Shown here one piece after another: positions 1-8,561 of a stretch of 32,946 bases of DNA. The notes below the pieces were generated by a model, which saw only the letters and a list, made by a program, of their open reading frames with translations, was not told the DNA's origin and searched no databases. The translations under genes were made by a program, and so were the position numbers. How positions within the stretch are numbered: the stretch's first letter is position 1; the number at the start of each line of letters is the position of its first letter. This DNA comes from Chitinophagales bacterium (GTDB taxonomy: Bacteria; Bacteroidota; Bacteroidia; Chitinophagales; Chitinophagaceae): positions 1 through 32,946 of the forward strand of contig JAATFP010000091.1 of NCBI GenBank assembly GCA_015655125.1. The letters are read 5' to 3'.

Positions 1-260
1 ATGATACCGCCATTGATCGTACCGGTACCCGTCAACTTACAACCCGGCTCTATCTTCAAAGTCTTGCCGGCGGGGATCTTCACCGTGCCATTGACCACCA
101 TGCTGGCAGCGCCCACCACTACGGAAGTAACATCTTTCCTGTCAAATGCCTGTTGCAGCGAAGCAGTGGCATCGCCACCCGCAGCTTCCCGCATGGAAAA
201 ACTTTGCGCTCCCGCGCCAAATGTCATTATTAAAAAACACAATAGCAGGATATTTTTCAT
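1..260 (-). CDS. Secreted protein, N-terminal fragment (cut by window edge)
   Basis: An open frame on the minus strand begins with ATG at 260 and runs off the left edge, leaving 86 codons. It starts with a clear signal peptide (MKNILLLCFLIMTFGAGAQS, likely cut after GAQ). The mature part has a stretch reading VKIPAGKTLKIEPGCKLTGTGTING. Such G-K-T-L-x-I-x-P-G runs are typical of right-handed parallel beta-helix proteins (pectate-lyase-like or adhesin-like), in which the same phrase recurs along the coil. The fold is an inference from a short piece, and no catalytic residue is visible. The plus-strand open frame over the same bases has no signal peptide or domain and is treated as a shadow. The gene diverges from the ABC transporter genes. 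Confidence 0.7.
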   Translation of the reverse strand, partial: MKNILLLCFLIMTFGAGAQSFSMREAAGGDATASLQQAFDRKDVTSVVVGAASMVVNGTVKIPAGKTLKIEPGCKLTGTGTINGGI

Positions 261-350
261 GTATCAACTTTTTAATAAAGCTAAAGTACGATAAGTTTAG
301 GGTTACACGTAGCGGGTTACATGTGGCGGTTTTTGATCGTTGGCAAAGCT

Positions 351-433
351 TTACCGCAGAGAAAAGAGAAAATGGAGTTTACGCTGAGCTTAAATCTCTG
401 CGTAAGCTCCGCCTCTCCCATTCTCTGCGGTAA
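351..433. repeat. Long imperfect palindrome in a 327-bp gene-free gap
   Basis: TTACCGCAGAGA (351-362) and TCTCTGCGGTAA (422-433) are perfect 12-bp inverted arms. Inside them, GGAGTTTACGC and GCGTAAGCTCC pair at 10 of 11 positions around a loop of about 15 bases. The whole could fold into one long hairpin. No gene is seen in the rest of the gap (261-587). The element lies between two divergently transcribed genes, so it is not needed as a terminator for either. From general knowledge, palindromes built on CTCTGCGGTAA are scattered between genes in Bacteroidota genomes; copy number cannot be checked here. Confidence 0.75.
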
Positions 434-587
434 GAGAAAAGAAAAACAATGCATCCAGAAAAACTACTTGGCCACATCAACCCGCAACCCATAACCAACT
501 TGCAGAACAAAACACCCAATTCGCAGAATACTTTTAACCAAAGCCAAAGTCCTGCTTTCCTTTGCACTTATATAAAATCAATCGCTT

Positions 588-1505
588 ATGTATTGTGTGC
601 ACACAACGGCTTTATCGCACCGCTTTTCCGCTTCGCAACAGGTGTTGAAGGAAATTGAACTGGCCGTGCCGACCGGCAGCATCTATGGTTTTCTCGGTCC
701 AAATGGCGCCGGCAAAACGACCACCTTGCGATTGCTGTTAGGCCTGATCAAAAAACAGCAAGGTGAAATATTATTGTTCGATCAGCCGTTGCACCTGCAC
801 CGCTTGCAGTTGCTCCGGCAAACGGGCTCTATGATCGAAGTACCTTCCCTTTACGGCCATCTGACCGCAAAAGAGAATCTTCTGATCTGGCAGAAATTGT
901 ATCAATGCCCAAAGCCCCACATCGCGGAAGCATTGCAAATAGTGGGTTTAGCGGATACCGGCAACAAACGCGTAAGACAGTTCTCGCTCGGTATGAAACA
1001 ACGGCTGAGCATCGCAACCGCAATCCTTCATCAACCGGCATTGCTTATTTTGGATGAACCCACCAACGGACTTGATCCTTATGGTATCATCGAAATGCGC
1101 GACCTGCTAAAAACGTTGAATACCCAACACGGCATTACAATTGTCATCAGCAGCCATTTGCTGGCAGAAATAGAAAAACTTGTAACCCATACCGGCATCA
1201 TCAGCGCCGGCCGGATCGTGTTCCAGGGAACGTTGAATGAACTTGTAAGTCGCCAGCAAAGCGAATCACAGATGATATTGCAAACGGCCAACAATACAGA
1301 AGCCGCACAGATTGTGAAAACATTTGTATCAGATGTTGTAATCAACGCGCAACATATTTCTATGCCGCTTTTATCAAAAGAAAAAATTGCCGCGCTCCAT
1401 CGCGCCCTCGTGCAGCATAAGATTGATGTGTACGAAATGAATGCCATCAAAAAAGAGCTCGAAACAATTTTTATGGAACTGATCAATCAAACAAAACATG
1501 ACTAA
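588..1505 (+). CDS. ABC transporter ATP-binding protein, bacteriocin-immunity/BcrA type
   Basis: The ATPase subunit of an ABC-2 type exporter, 305 aa. Motifs in order: Walker A GPNGAGKTT (residues 37-45), signature FSLGMKQRL (132-140), Walker B ALLILDEP (151-158), D-loop GLDP (161-164), H-loop SSH (H190). Where most ABC ATPases have the Q-loop glutamine there is a glutamate, in GSMIEVPSLYGHLT (E84). This E-loop is known from lantibiotic self-protection transporters of the LanF type. The C-terminal 100 residues are the usual less conserved tail of this subfamily. The ATG at 588 puts the first beta strand (TTALSHRFS) at the normal distance from Walker A. The stop overlaps the start of the permease gene by 8 bases, so the pair is translated together. 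The exported substrate is unknown; peptide efflux or membrane-stress protection is an inference. Confidence 0.93.
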   Translation: MYCVHTTALSHRFSASQQVLKEIELAVPTGSIYGFLGPNGAGKTTTLRLLLGLIKKQQGEILLFDQPLHLHRLQLLRQTGSMIEVPSLYGHLTAKENLLIWQKLYQCPKPHIAEALQIVGLADTGNKRVRQFSLGMKQRLSIATAILHQPALLILDEPTNGLDPYGIIEMRDLLKTLNTQHGITIVISSHLLAEIEKLVTHTGIISAGRIVFQGTLNELVSRQQSESQMILQTANNTEAAQIVKTFVSDVVINAQHISMPLLSKEKIAALHRALVQHKIDVYEMNAIKKELETIFMELINQTKHD

Positions 1506-2277
1506 TTCTTTTACTAACTGCCTTTCAGCGGAATGGATAAAAAAGAGGCGGAGTTTTTCTTCCTGGCTCGTGGTCGTAGGCGCATGCTTCATACCGCTTA
1601 TTCTCACCATCATGTTTTTGGTATATCCGAAGCAGATTTTGGACCTGCATCATTCCGGGCAATTCTGGCGAATATTGCAACTACGTTCCTGGGAAACGAT
1701 GTCGATCATCTTGCTGCCAATGGGCATCGTGCTGGCTGTAAGTCTCATTACACAGATCGAGTTTAAGAACAACATGTGGAAACAACTGCATACGGCGCCG
1801 GTGCCATTCAGCAGCATTTATTTTTCCAAACTCGTTTTGATATTGCTCATGCTGGCGCAATTATTCGTGTTATTCAACATCGCCACTTACGTCAGCGTCT
1901 GGATCCCGGCTTTGCTTAACCGCGACGTTCCCTTTCCACTTTATGCCATAAATGGAACAGATGTCCTAAAAGAAAACGGCGCTTATTTCATTGCCAGTCT
2001 TCCTTTGATATCGTTACAATTTGCCATCAGCTTACAATTCAAAAATTTTCTAGTGCCTATCGGTGCCGGGCTGGTACTTGTCGTTGGCGGCATCATCGCT
2101 CACTCCTGGAAATATGTTTATATGTTACCACCCGCCTATACCGCGCTGCATTTCGGCGAAGCTTCCGGAAGCACCAAACACACTGATCATAATTTAACCC
2201 TATGGGCATTAGGATATTTTGTGGTGTTTGTGATCATCGGATATTTGCTGTATGTTAATAGAAAAGAAAAAGGGTGA
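1498..2277 (+). CDS. ABC-2 type permease, bacteriocin-immunity type
   Basis: The membrane partner of the preceding ATPase, 259 aa. It starts inside the end of that gene (8-base overlap). About six hydrophobic segments are visible. The first is at roughly residues 22-42 (FSSWLVVVGACFIPLILTIM). Others follow near 72-88, 110-130, 165-180, 190-205 and 232-252 (ALGYFVVFVIIGYLLYV). The N-terminus NCLSAEWIKKRRSFSSWL is typical of ABC-2 permeases of the lantibiotic immunity group, where a short basic amphipathic stretch precedes the first membrane helix. No extra domain is seen. Together the two genes would make a complete exporter if two copies of each assemble. Substrate unknown. Confidence 0.88.
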   Translation: MTNSFTNCLSAEWIKKRRSFSSWLVVVGACFIPLILTIMFLVYPKQILDLHHSGQFWRILQLRSWETMSIILLPMGIVLAVSLITQIEFKNNMWKQLHTAPVPFSSIYFSKLVLILLMLAQLFVLFNIATYVSVWIPALLNRDVPFPLYAINGTDVLKENGAYFIASLPLISLQFAISLQFKNFLVPIGAGLVLVVGGIIAHSWKYVYMLPPAYTALHFGEASGSTKHTDHNLTLWALGYFVVFVIIGYLLYVNRKEKG

Positions 2278-2414
2278 CTATGATTTATGTGATTGAAATG
2301 AAATGCATGATTGTCGCGGAAATCTTCGGGTTACTATTTTGCGAAGCAAAACCCAATCTGTGTATCACCTGATCAATGTAAAATCTGCGATTCTATTTCT
2401 TACCTTCAAACTAA

Positions 2415-3485
2415 ATGAAACGCTCCCTCATCATATTACTTCATATCGGCTACTGGACGCTTTACTTGTTGCTCATCTTCATCTTTGCCGTATTTCTCAA
2501 AGTGAGCAACCAAAAAGCGCTTATCCATGAAGCGGATCTGATGCAGGAATTTGTCAAAGCGATGACTGCACTTGCGGTGCTTCCGGCCATTATCAGCTTC
2601 TATACTTTTTACAACCTGTTGTTTAAACGATTTCTGTCAAAACGAAAACTGGGTTCGCTTGCCATCGGCGCGTTGATTACCATACTTGTTTCCGGCTTGA
2701 TCGGCTCCGTCACTGTCAATTCGCTCAATGGAAATTTCTTTCCGTGGAACTATTCGTTCAAACCGATGTTCCAGATCACGTTGTTCATCGCCGTCTTGTC
2801 GCTCATTCATGGTATCATCTCGCTCATCATCCGCGGCTTCATCAATTGGTACAGTGAAATCAGGATCAAAGAACAATTGCAGCAGCAAAACTTTGAAATG
2901 GAACTCGCGCTTATCCGTTCGCAATTGAGTCCGCACTTTTTATTCAATACCATCAACAACATCGACGTACTCATATTGAAAGATCCGGCAAAAGCGTCGG
3001 CGTACCTCAATAAATTATCGGATATCATGCGCTTTATGCTGTACGAAACAAAAACAGAAAGAATTCCGTTACAGCAGGAACTGGATTATATCAGCAAATA
3101 TATAGAACTGCAAAAGATCAGAAATTCAAACGCAGAATTTGTAAAATATACAGTGGAAGGCAATGCCGGCAACTGGTTCATTGCGCCGATGCTCTTCATT
3201 CCGTTCATTGAAAATTCTTTCAAACATTCGGGAAATAAAAATGTGGCAGCGGCTATTGTTATTGAAATCAGCATTAACGAAGGCATGCTCCGTTTTACCT
3301 GCATCAATCAGTATAGCCAGGCGATCAAGTCTTCGCCGGAACCTGGTGGTATTGGAAATGAATTGATGGAAAAGCGGTTAAATTTATTGTATCCGGATGC
3401 GCACGAACTTGTAACCGAAAGACAATCGGATCTTTACAGAGTTTCTTTAATAATTTATTCCGGAGAAAAAAACAACCACGCATGA
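2415..3485 (+). CDS. Sensor histidine kinase, LytS/YehU family
   Basis: A membrane histidine kinase of 356 aa. Four hydrophobic segments lie in the first 140 residues (about 5-28, 52-70, 83-100 and 118-138) without a large outer domain, so the signal is probably sensed in or at the membrane. A short coiled linker (about 145-165) leads to the His_kinase domain with the phospho-acceptor motif LIRSQLSPHFLFNTINNID (H174). The ATPase part shows the N box PFIENSFKH (about 263-271) and the G box GGIGNELMEKRL (311-322). The last four bases overlap the start of the response regulator (ATGA), which is the usual coupling. The ABC exporter genes end 137 bp upstream, so control of the exporter by this pair is plausible but not shown. 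Confidence 0.93.
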   Translation: MKRSLIILLHIGYWTLYLLLIFIFAVFLKVSNQKALIHEADLMQEFVKAMTALAVLPAIISFYTFYNLLFKRFLSKRKLGSLAIGALITILVSGLIGSVTVNSLNGNFFPWNYSFKPMFQITLFIAVLSLIHGIISLIIRGFINWYSEIRIKEQLQQQNFEMELALIRSQLSPHFLFNTINNIDVLILKDPAKASAYLNKLSDIMRFMLYETKTERIPLQQELDYISKYIELQKIRNSNAEFVKYTVEGNAGNWFIAPMLFIPFIENSFKHSGNKNVAAAIVIEISINEGMLRFTCINQYSQAIKSSPEPGGIGNELMEKRLNLLYPDAHELVTERQSDLYRVSLIIYSGEKNNHA

Positions 3486-4171
3486 AGATCAGCTGTATCA
3501 TCGTAGAAGACGAACCGCTCGCCCGCGAGCGGCTGGAGATCTACATTGGTAAATTGCCCACGCTGGAACTCAAAGCATCGTTTGATAATGCCATCGATGC
3601 TTTCACCTGGCTCAAAGCCAACAAAACCGATCTGATCTTTCTCGATATCAATCTCGGTGAACTTTCCGGCATCCAGTTACTAGAGTCCGTGCAGATCAGC
3701 AGCAGCGTCATCATCACCACCGCTTATCCGGAATATGCACTCAAAGGCTATGAATTGAACATCACCGATTACCTACTCAAACCTTTTACGTTCGAACGCT
3801 TCTTACAGGCGATCGACAAAGTGCAGCAAAATTTCGTGTCCCAAAAACAAATGACACATAAAGATTATTTCTTTGTAAAGACAGAAACGCGTTTACAGAA
3901 AATATTCTTTGCAGATGTTCTATTCATCGAGGGCATGCGGGATTACCGAAAAATACACACCACCGGCAAGCCTGTAATGACCTTGCAAACTTTCAGCGAA
4001 TTTGAGAATGAGTTACCCGCCGGCACCATTTGCCGTGTTCACAAGTCTTATATGGTTTCCATTCAAAAGATCGATTCGCTGGAAAAAGACCGGTTGTATA
4101 TAAAAGATACAATGATTCCTGTTTCGGAAACGTACAGGCAGCATTTGCTGAATATTATCGGGCGCCCGTAA
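3482..4171 (+). CDS. LytTR-family response regulator
   Basis: A cytoplasmic response regulator of 229 aa that pairs with the kinase just upstream (4-base overlap). The receiver domain (about 1-115) shows the acidic pocket D10/E11, the phosphorylation site D55 in LIFLDINLGE, T80 in VIITTAY and the conserved K100 in YLLKPF. A LytTR DNA-binding domain follows (about 128-226): KDYFFVKTETRLQKI, then FIEGMRDYRKIHT, FENELP and CRVHKSYMVSIQKI, all hallmark phrases of the domain. Proteins of this type bind direct repeats upstream of target promoters. The gene ends shortly before a perfect hairpin at 4184-4206. Confidence 0.95.
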   Translation: MKISCIIVEDEPLARERLEIYIGKLPTLELKASFDNAIDAFTWLKANKTDLIFLDINLGELSGIQLLESVQISSSVIITTAYPEYALKGYELNITDYLLKPFTFERFLQAIDKVQQNFVSQKQMTHKDYFFVKTETRLQKIFFADVLFIEGMRDYRKIHTTGKPVMTLQTFSEFENELPAGTICRVHKSYMVSIQKIDSLEKDRLYIKDTMIPVSETYRQHLLNIIGRP

Positions 4172-4183
4172 TCGTTCAAAACG

Positions 4184-4206
4184 GGTGAGGTTTTACAAAC
4201 CTCACC
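4184..4206 (+). terminator. Terminator-like hairpin after the LytTR regulator
   Basis: GGTGAGGTTT (4184-4193) and AAACCTCACC (4197-4206) are a perfect 10-bp inverted repeat with a 3-base loop, 12 bases after the stop codon. No strong T run follows, so it may be a weak terminator or an mRNA 3' end stabiliser. Confidence 0.65.
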
Positions 4207-4278
4207 AGTTTATGCATTTTCCCCTACATTTACATCTACGGTTTGCATAACCCAAATCGTAACCAAAACAATTACAGA

Positions 4279-5550
4279 ATGCTACTGCTTCTACGTTCCA
4301 GATCGGCCCTGCTCGCCGCTTTCTTATTTTTTAGTATCGTTATTCACGCCCAAAGCATCAAAGATGCCTCCGTGGAATATGATATTGTAAAACCGCCGCT
4401 GATCGCGCTGCCGGCAAACATCAAACATTATCAGTCGCAGATTGTGCCTTCATTTACTGAAAAAAATGCCAAACTCATAGACGCTTACAACGAAGAAGTG
4501 AAAGTGGCAAAGCATGAATATGATTCGGCCATGATCGAGTACACAAAGGATCTGAAGATCGCGGAAGACAAATACGCCGCCGACATGGAGGAATATAAAA
4601 AGAAAAGTCTGGGCAAAAAAGTGGTGGAAAAAACACTGCTCAACGAAAACACGAAGCCGGTGAAGCACCTGCCTTACAAACCTTATTTGCGCACGGTTCC
4701 GAAGCCAACGTTACAAACTGAATATGACTGGCCAACGTTGGCGAGCAGTTATATCAAACTCGACAGTTATGAAAATGCACCCGACAACGCGGTGAAGATC
4801 ATCGTCACCTGTTATGGTTTTGATTATACGCAACCGCGTGTGATGAATAATCAGAAAGACATGATGAGCTTTGGTACAGGGCAAAAAACATCTACCTACA
4901 CGCAGACAAATTATTACCTCGAATATTCTTACCGCCACCCGATGGCGGTGAAAGTGGTATTGCCGGATGGAAAGGAAATTGAAAATATTACGCCGCAGCA
5001 ATTGAACGTTTACAAGATCATCCGTTCGCCGGAATCTACCACTTCCCCATCTGCCAATACCGAATTGTTGGTGAAAAGCACGGAAGCTAAAGCCTTGCAG
5101 GAAAATCTCACTTATGTAAATAAGATCATCAATGAAAAGTTTGGTAATTTTCGTACCAAACGCACGGCCACGCTATATTACGTAAAAGACAAGAATGAAG
5201 AATACACTGATCTGACGACAGCTTTTAATGAATCATCTTCTGCATTAAAATATTTAGCAGATGACAGTGCTGCCGCAAAACCGAACATTCAGCATGCAAT
5301 CGGCTTGCTGGAAAAAGCATTAAGCGAATCCGACTTGCAGGACAAAAAAGCGCGCATTGATAAAGATGTTACCATTGCTATTTGTTTTAATTTGCTGGAA
5401 TTGCATCTCGCATTGAAAGAACATGCGGCAGGCATGGCCATCTTTCAAAAGATGAATGCAATTTCACTTTCGAACAAAGAAAGGATGATCAAAAATCAAT
5501 ATGATGCTGATTATATTGATCTGAAAAAAAGACTCACTGTAAAAAATTAA
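4279..5550 (+). CDS. Secreted protein of unknown function
   Basis: I do not recognise a named family. An upstream in-frame ATG exists at 4243, but the ATG at 4279 is preferred because it directly begins a signal peptide (MLLLLRSRSALLAAFLFF..., likely cut near HAQ-S). The product is then 423 aa. After the signal peptide the protein has an acidic/basic helical stretch rich in K, E, D and Y (about 50-120, EEVKVAKHEYDSAMIEYTK and following), probably coiled coil. A middle part looks like beta strands (VKIIVTCYGFDY and following). A helical C-terminal region with pairs such as HAIGLLEKAL and ICFNLLELHLAL resembles TPR-like repeats. It lies 21 bp before the next secreted protein gene and is probably co-transcribed with it. 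Exported to the periplasm or cell surface; function unknown. Confidence 0.8.
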   Translation: MLLLLRSRSALLAAFLFFSIVIHAQSIKDASVEYDIVKPPLIALPANIKHYQSQIVPSFTEKNAKLIDAYNEEVKVAKHEYDSAMIEYTKDLKIAEDKYAADMEEYKKKSLGKKVVEKTLLNENTKPVKHLPYKPYLRTVPKPTLQTEYDWPTLASSYIKLDSYENAPDNAVKIIVTCYGFDYTQPRVMNNQKDMMSFGTGQKTSTYTQTNYYLEYSYRHPMAVKVVLPDGKEIENITPQQLNVYKIIRSPESTTSPSANTELLVKSTEAKALQENLTYVNKIINEKFGNFRTKRTATLYYVKDKNEEYTDLTTAFNESSSALKYLADDSAAAKPNIQHAIGLLEKALSESDLQDKKARIDKDVTIAICFNLLELHLALKEHAAGMAIFQKMNAISLSNKERMIKNQYDADYIDLKKRLTVKN

Positions 5551-5571
5551 TCAACTACATACATTACAACT

Positions 5572-7032
5572 ATGCGTTTACCAATTATCGCAACAGCCAT
5601 TGCCACTTTATTTACCGCCGGTTCATTTGCCCAAATGAAAGTTACACAAGGCAACGAAGTGGAATACAAATTCATCAAGAAGCCCACACAGAGCAACTTC
5701 TACGTCAACAACAAAACCACGTTCATCATCAAGCAAACGAATGGCGTGAACGACCAGTTCGATCTGTTTACTGTAGGGGAAGATGCAAAGCTTTCGCAGC
5801 CGCAGCCGATACAGATCGAGTTGGGCACGTTTAAAAATATGAACACGATCAATTCTTTCCAGCAGGTGGGAAACAAGATATATATGCTGGTGGAGAATTG
5901 CAACAAATCTGATGAACAGAATACGTTGTCGATGCGGACTGTTTCAGAAAACAGCAACTTCGGCACGCCAAAAACGATCGGCTCCATTCCGTACACGCGC
6001 ATGATCGATCCGGGAACATGGCTGGCTTATGTTACGCCCGACAAACAACACATTGCACTCGTGGCGGTGTACCCGAAAGAAAAACAGCAACCGCAAAAAG
6101 GTAAGTATTATTTTTTAGACGCTTCACTCAATGTATTGAGCAGCGGCGACATCAGCATTGGTGATGAAAAGAAAAAGAACTATTCGTTCCAGATGTTGGC
6201 ATCCGACAAAGGCGACATCTATCTGATCAATACAGAGTTTGATAAATCCTATCGCTTCGCGGTAGTATATCGCAAATCACCGGAAGAAAAAACCTTCACA
6301 GAATTTGCGTGCCTGTTGCCGGAAAACTTAAAGAATGTAGATTTCACCGCAGGTGTGGCGCCTGCCGGAAACCTCATCGTGGCGGGTTATACACAAGCGA
6401 AAGCCACCATGCGCATCGGCGATATCCGCGAGCAGGCAAACGGTATCTGGGTGTACAATTCTGATAACCCAGCAAGTCTTGTTACGCTGCCTTTTGAAAA
6501 AACAATTCCCGCTATGCGCGCAACGGCCATCAACTTCAATGGCGGCACGGCTTACATCACCGGCGAGCAGATCACCGAAAAGAAAGAAGGCATGACGCAA
6601 GGTAGCAGCGGCTTCATGGGCGGAACATCGTTTGAAGAAAACTTTTCTTACACGTATGAAGATCTCGTGATCACTGGTTATGATATGACCGCAGGGACCA
6701 AGTTCGACATCCCGCTATCGCGAAAATTTACTGCAAGAAACACCACCTACGATCTCACACCGGGTGTTGGTGTGAAGAATGGTAAATTCACATTGCTCTA
6801 CAACGACGATCTTAGAAAATACATAGACAAACTCGACTACACGATCAAAGTACCGGTGGTGATCTCCGTTACCAAAGAAGGCCTGATGGAAACACCCGAG
6901 CATTTTGAAAAGGAGCTGAACGTCCGCAGCGGTGGTTATACCACCTTGAGTTATCTTACACAGGTGAATGATCAATATGTGGTGACGCTGCAGTATAATG
7001 GGTATACGCTGAAGGCTGCGGTCCTGAAATAA
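5572..7032 (+). CDS. Secreted protein of unknown function
   Basis: 486 aa with a standard signal peptide (MRLPIIATAIATLFTAGSFA-Q). No family is recognised. The rest is rich in beta-strand-like segments separated by short turns, often with G-N-K or D-K-G loops (for example VGNKIYMLVENCNK, ASDKGDIYLIN, VNDQYVVTLQYNGYTLKA). This would fit a beta-propeller-like fold, but I see no diagnostic repeat motif. It starts 21 bp after the previous secreted protein gene, so the two likely act together at the cell envelope. The C-terminus lacks an obvious type IX sorting domain. A perfect 19-bp palindrome 19 bp downstream may end the transcript. Confidence 0.8.
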   Translation: MRLPIIATAIATLFTAGSFAQMKVTQGNEVEYKFIKKPTQSNFYVNNKTTFIIKQTNGVNDQFDLFTVGEDAKLSQPQPIQIELGTFKNMNTINSFQQVGNKIYMLVENCNKSDEQNTLSMRTVSENSNFGTPKTIGSIPYTRMIDPGTWLAYVTPDKQHIALVAVYPKEKQQPQKGKYYFLDASLNVLSSGDISIGDEKKKNYSFQMLASDKGDIYLINTEFDKSYRFAVVYRKSPEEKTFTEFACLLPENLKNVDFTAGVAPAGNLIVAGYTQAKATMRIGDIREQANGIWVYNSDNPASLVTLPFEKTIPAMRATAINFNGGTAYITGEQITEKKEGMTQGSSGFMGGTSFEENFSYTYEDLVITGYDMTAGTKFDIPLSRKFTARNTTYDLTPGVGVKNGKFTLLYNDDLRKYIDKLDYTIKVPVVISVTKEGLMETPEHFEKELNVRSGGYTTLSYLTQVNDQYVVTLQYNGYTLKAAVLK

Positions 7033-7051
7033 GTTTTGAACCAACGGAGAA

Positions 7052-7116
7052 CCGGAGAGCACAGCGAAACACAGGGTTTAATTTCTATAACCTCTATGTT
7101 TCGCTGTGCTCTCCGG
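7052..7116. repeat. Perfect 19-bp inverted repeat, intergenic
   Basis: CCGGAGAGCACAGCGAAAC (7052-7070) returns exactly as its reverse complement at 7098-7116, with a 27-base spacer. It lies between the second secreted protein gene and the PIG-L gene, both on the plus strand. A long perfect stem could end transcription of the upstream operon, although no T run follows immediately. Its composition (GAGAGCACAGCG) recalls the palindrome at 351-433 and suggests the same broad class of Bacteroidota intergenic palindromes. Confidence 0.8.
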
Positions 7117-7184
7117 CTATCTGTCGTTAAAAAAAAGCGATACATTTAAACTAAGTTCTTCATCTTATTCAAAAAGCTTATATC

Positions 7185-7967
7185 GTGAAACAGATCATTA
7201 TCGCCTTTACATTGCTTTGTTTTACTGTTGCCACTCTTGCTTCGCCACCCGCAAAAAAAGTGATGCTGGCCATCTTCGCACATCCCGACGATGAACTCGC
7301 CATTGCAGCAGCATTTTCCAAACTCTCGAAGGAATATACCATCTACGTTGTTTATGGAACAGACGGCAAAGGCGGCACCAGGGTGAAAAATATTCCGCCC
7401 GATTCCCTTGGTAAGATCCGCATGGCAGAAGTAATTTGCTCCGCTGAAAAGCTCGGTCTGCAGCCTCCGATATTCTTACATGTCGATCGGCTCGATTCAA
7501 AGAACAGTCTGCGCACCTTTTGGAACGAAACCGCCTGGGCAAAAGACAGTTTAAAAGCCATCATCGGGCGCCTCAACCCGGGCGTTATCATCACCATCGG
7601 TCCAGACGGCGACACCGGTCACCCCGAACACCGCGTCATCAGTTCACTAACCACCGAACTCATTCTCCGCGAGGATTGGTACGACCGCTTTCCACTCTGG
7701 TATTTCATGTGGACCAAATCCCAGGTGGATCATTATAAACAATCCGGCGTCGATGACCTCATGTACGCTTCCGAAAAGTATAGCAACCTTTCAGTAAAAT
7801 ACACCGACGCCGATGAAGCCAACAGTTGGGAAGCTATGAAGTGTCATCAGAGTCAGTATACTGCGAAGGAGATTGAGGAAACTATTGGGATGGATAAGAG
7901 TGATAGTAGTAATACAACCTACTTTAGAAAGTTTACTGTTGATAAAAGCAAGAGGACTAGTTTTTAA
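7185..7967 (+). CDS. PIG-L family deacetylase, secreted
   Basis: 260 aa, read from a GTG at 7185. That start gives an intact signal peptide (MKQIIIAFTLLCFTVATLAS), while the next ATG (7263) would remove it. The PIG-L (LmbE-like) zinc hydrolase domain fills the rest. The first motif is AHPDDE (H33, D35, D36) and the second is DGDTGHPEHR, in which H149 would be the third zinc ligand. D35 is the expected general base. Members remove acetyl groups from GlcNAc-containing compounds such as GlcNAc-phosphatidylinositol, GlcNAc-inositol and bacillithiol precursors. An exported member could act on an extracellular sugar conjugate, but the substrate cannot be told. The gene stands alone between a palindrome and a repeat-filled gap. 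Confidence 0.9.
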   Translation: MKQIIIAFTLLCFTVATLASPPAKKVMLAIFAHPDDELAIAAAFSKLSKEYTIYVVYGTDGKGGTRVKNIPPDSLGKIRMAEVICSAEKLGLQPPIFLHVDRLDSKNSLRTFWNETAWAKDSLKAIIGRLNPGVIITIGPDGDTGHPEHRVISSLTTELILREDWYDRFPLWYFMWTKSQVDHYKQSGVDDLMYASEKYSNLSVKYTDADEANSWEAMKCHQSQYTAKEIEETIGMDKSDSSNTTYFRKFTVDKSKRTSF

Positions 7968-8027
7968 GATCGTGCCTGGGCCTGATCCCCGACCAGTCAA
8001 GTTTTCTATTGACGTCTCTTTTTGTTT

Positions 8028-8256
8028 CACCATGCCGGACTTTATACCTTTTAGCTTCTGTTCGCTCTAAGCCCCCATCTTCAGCGGGACACGCGCCGGG
8101 CTATCTGTGGCACGCCTGATCTTAATCGGGAGAGCCGGGCGCTGTACCCACGCCATACTAAGAACGTTTTTCAAAAAATAAATGTTACGTTTTCTAATTG
8201 CACCAGGCGTGGCTGAGGCGCTTCTGCGCACATTGCTACCACTTCTGGTTTACCAT
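8028..8256 (+). repeat. Structured repeat family, copy 1 (direct)
   Basis: First of three related units in the 894-bp gene-free gap 7968-8861. It starts with CACCATGCC, then has a TATA-rich segment, a TTCGCTC block and a GC-rich middle, and ends with GCGCTTCTGCGCACATTG followed by TTCTGGTTTACCAT. The last 116 bases (8141-8256) match copy 2 (8348-8465) with only a handful of differences. The GC-rich middle is longer than in the other copies. No open frame with protein-like features runs through it. Confidence 0.85.
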
Positions 8257-8277
8257 TTTGGTAGGCGCTCTTTATTC

Positions 8278-8465
8278 CACCATGCCAGTCAATATAATTT
8301 TTAGTCTTCATTCGCTCAGTGCCGCTGGGCATCTTGTGCGCTCCAGCGCTGCACCCACGCCGTACTAAGAACGTTTTTCAAAAAATAATTGTTACGTTTT
8401 CTAATTGCACCAGGCGTGGCTGATGCGCTTCTGCGCACATTGGTATCACTCTTCTGGTTTACCAT
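8278..8465 (+). repeat. Structured repeat family, copy 2 (direct)
   Basis: A second unit in the same orientation, 21 bp after copy 1. Shared blocks in order: CACCATGCC (8278-8286), TATAATTTTTA, ATTCGCTC, GCCGCTGGGC, then CCACGCC and GGCGTGG as a 7-bp inverted pair around an AT-rich segment, then TGCGC-TTCT-GCGCA as a small hairpin, ATTGGTATCA and CTGGTTTACCATGG. The inverted pairs point to a folded RNA or DNA element. Confidence 0.85.
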
Positions 8466-8561
8466 GGAGCAAATCCTTGTATCGAATAGCCTTTAGTTTG
8501 TAATAAGTCGTAGAGATAAAAAACTGAAAAGACGACTGCAAAAACTTAATACTTCTTGATA

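Noticed and set aside
1..294. Plus-strand 97-codon frame at the window start
   Set aside because: It has no signal or domain, while the minus strand has a clean signal peptide followed by a beta-helix-like sequence.
4243..4278. Upstream ATG for the 4279-5550 gene
   Set aside because: It would put 12 polar residues before the signal peptide.
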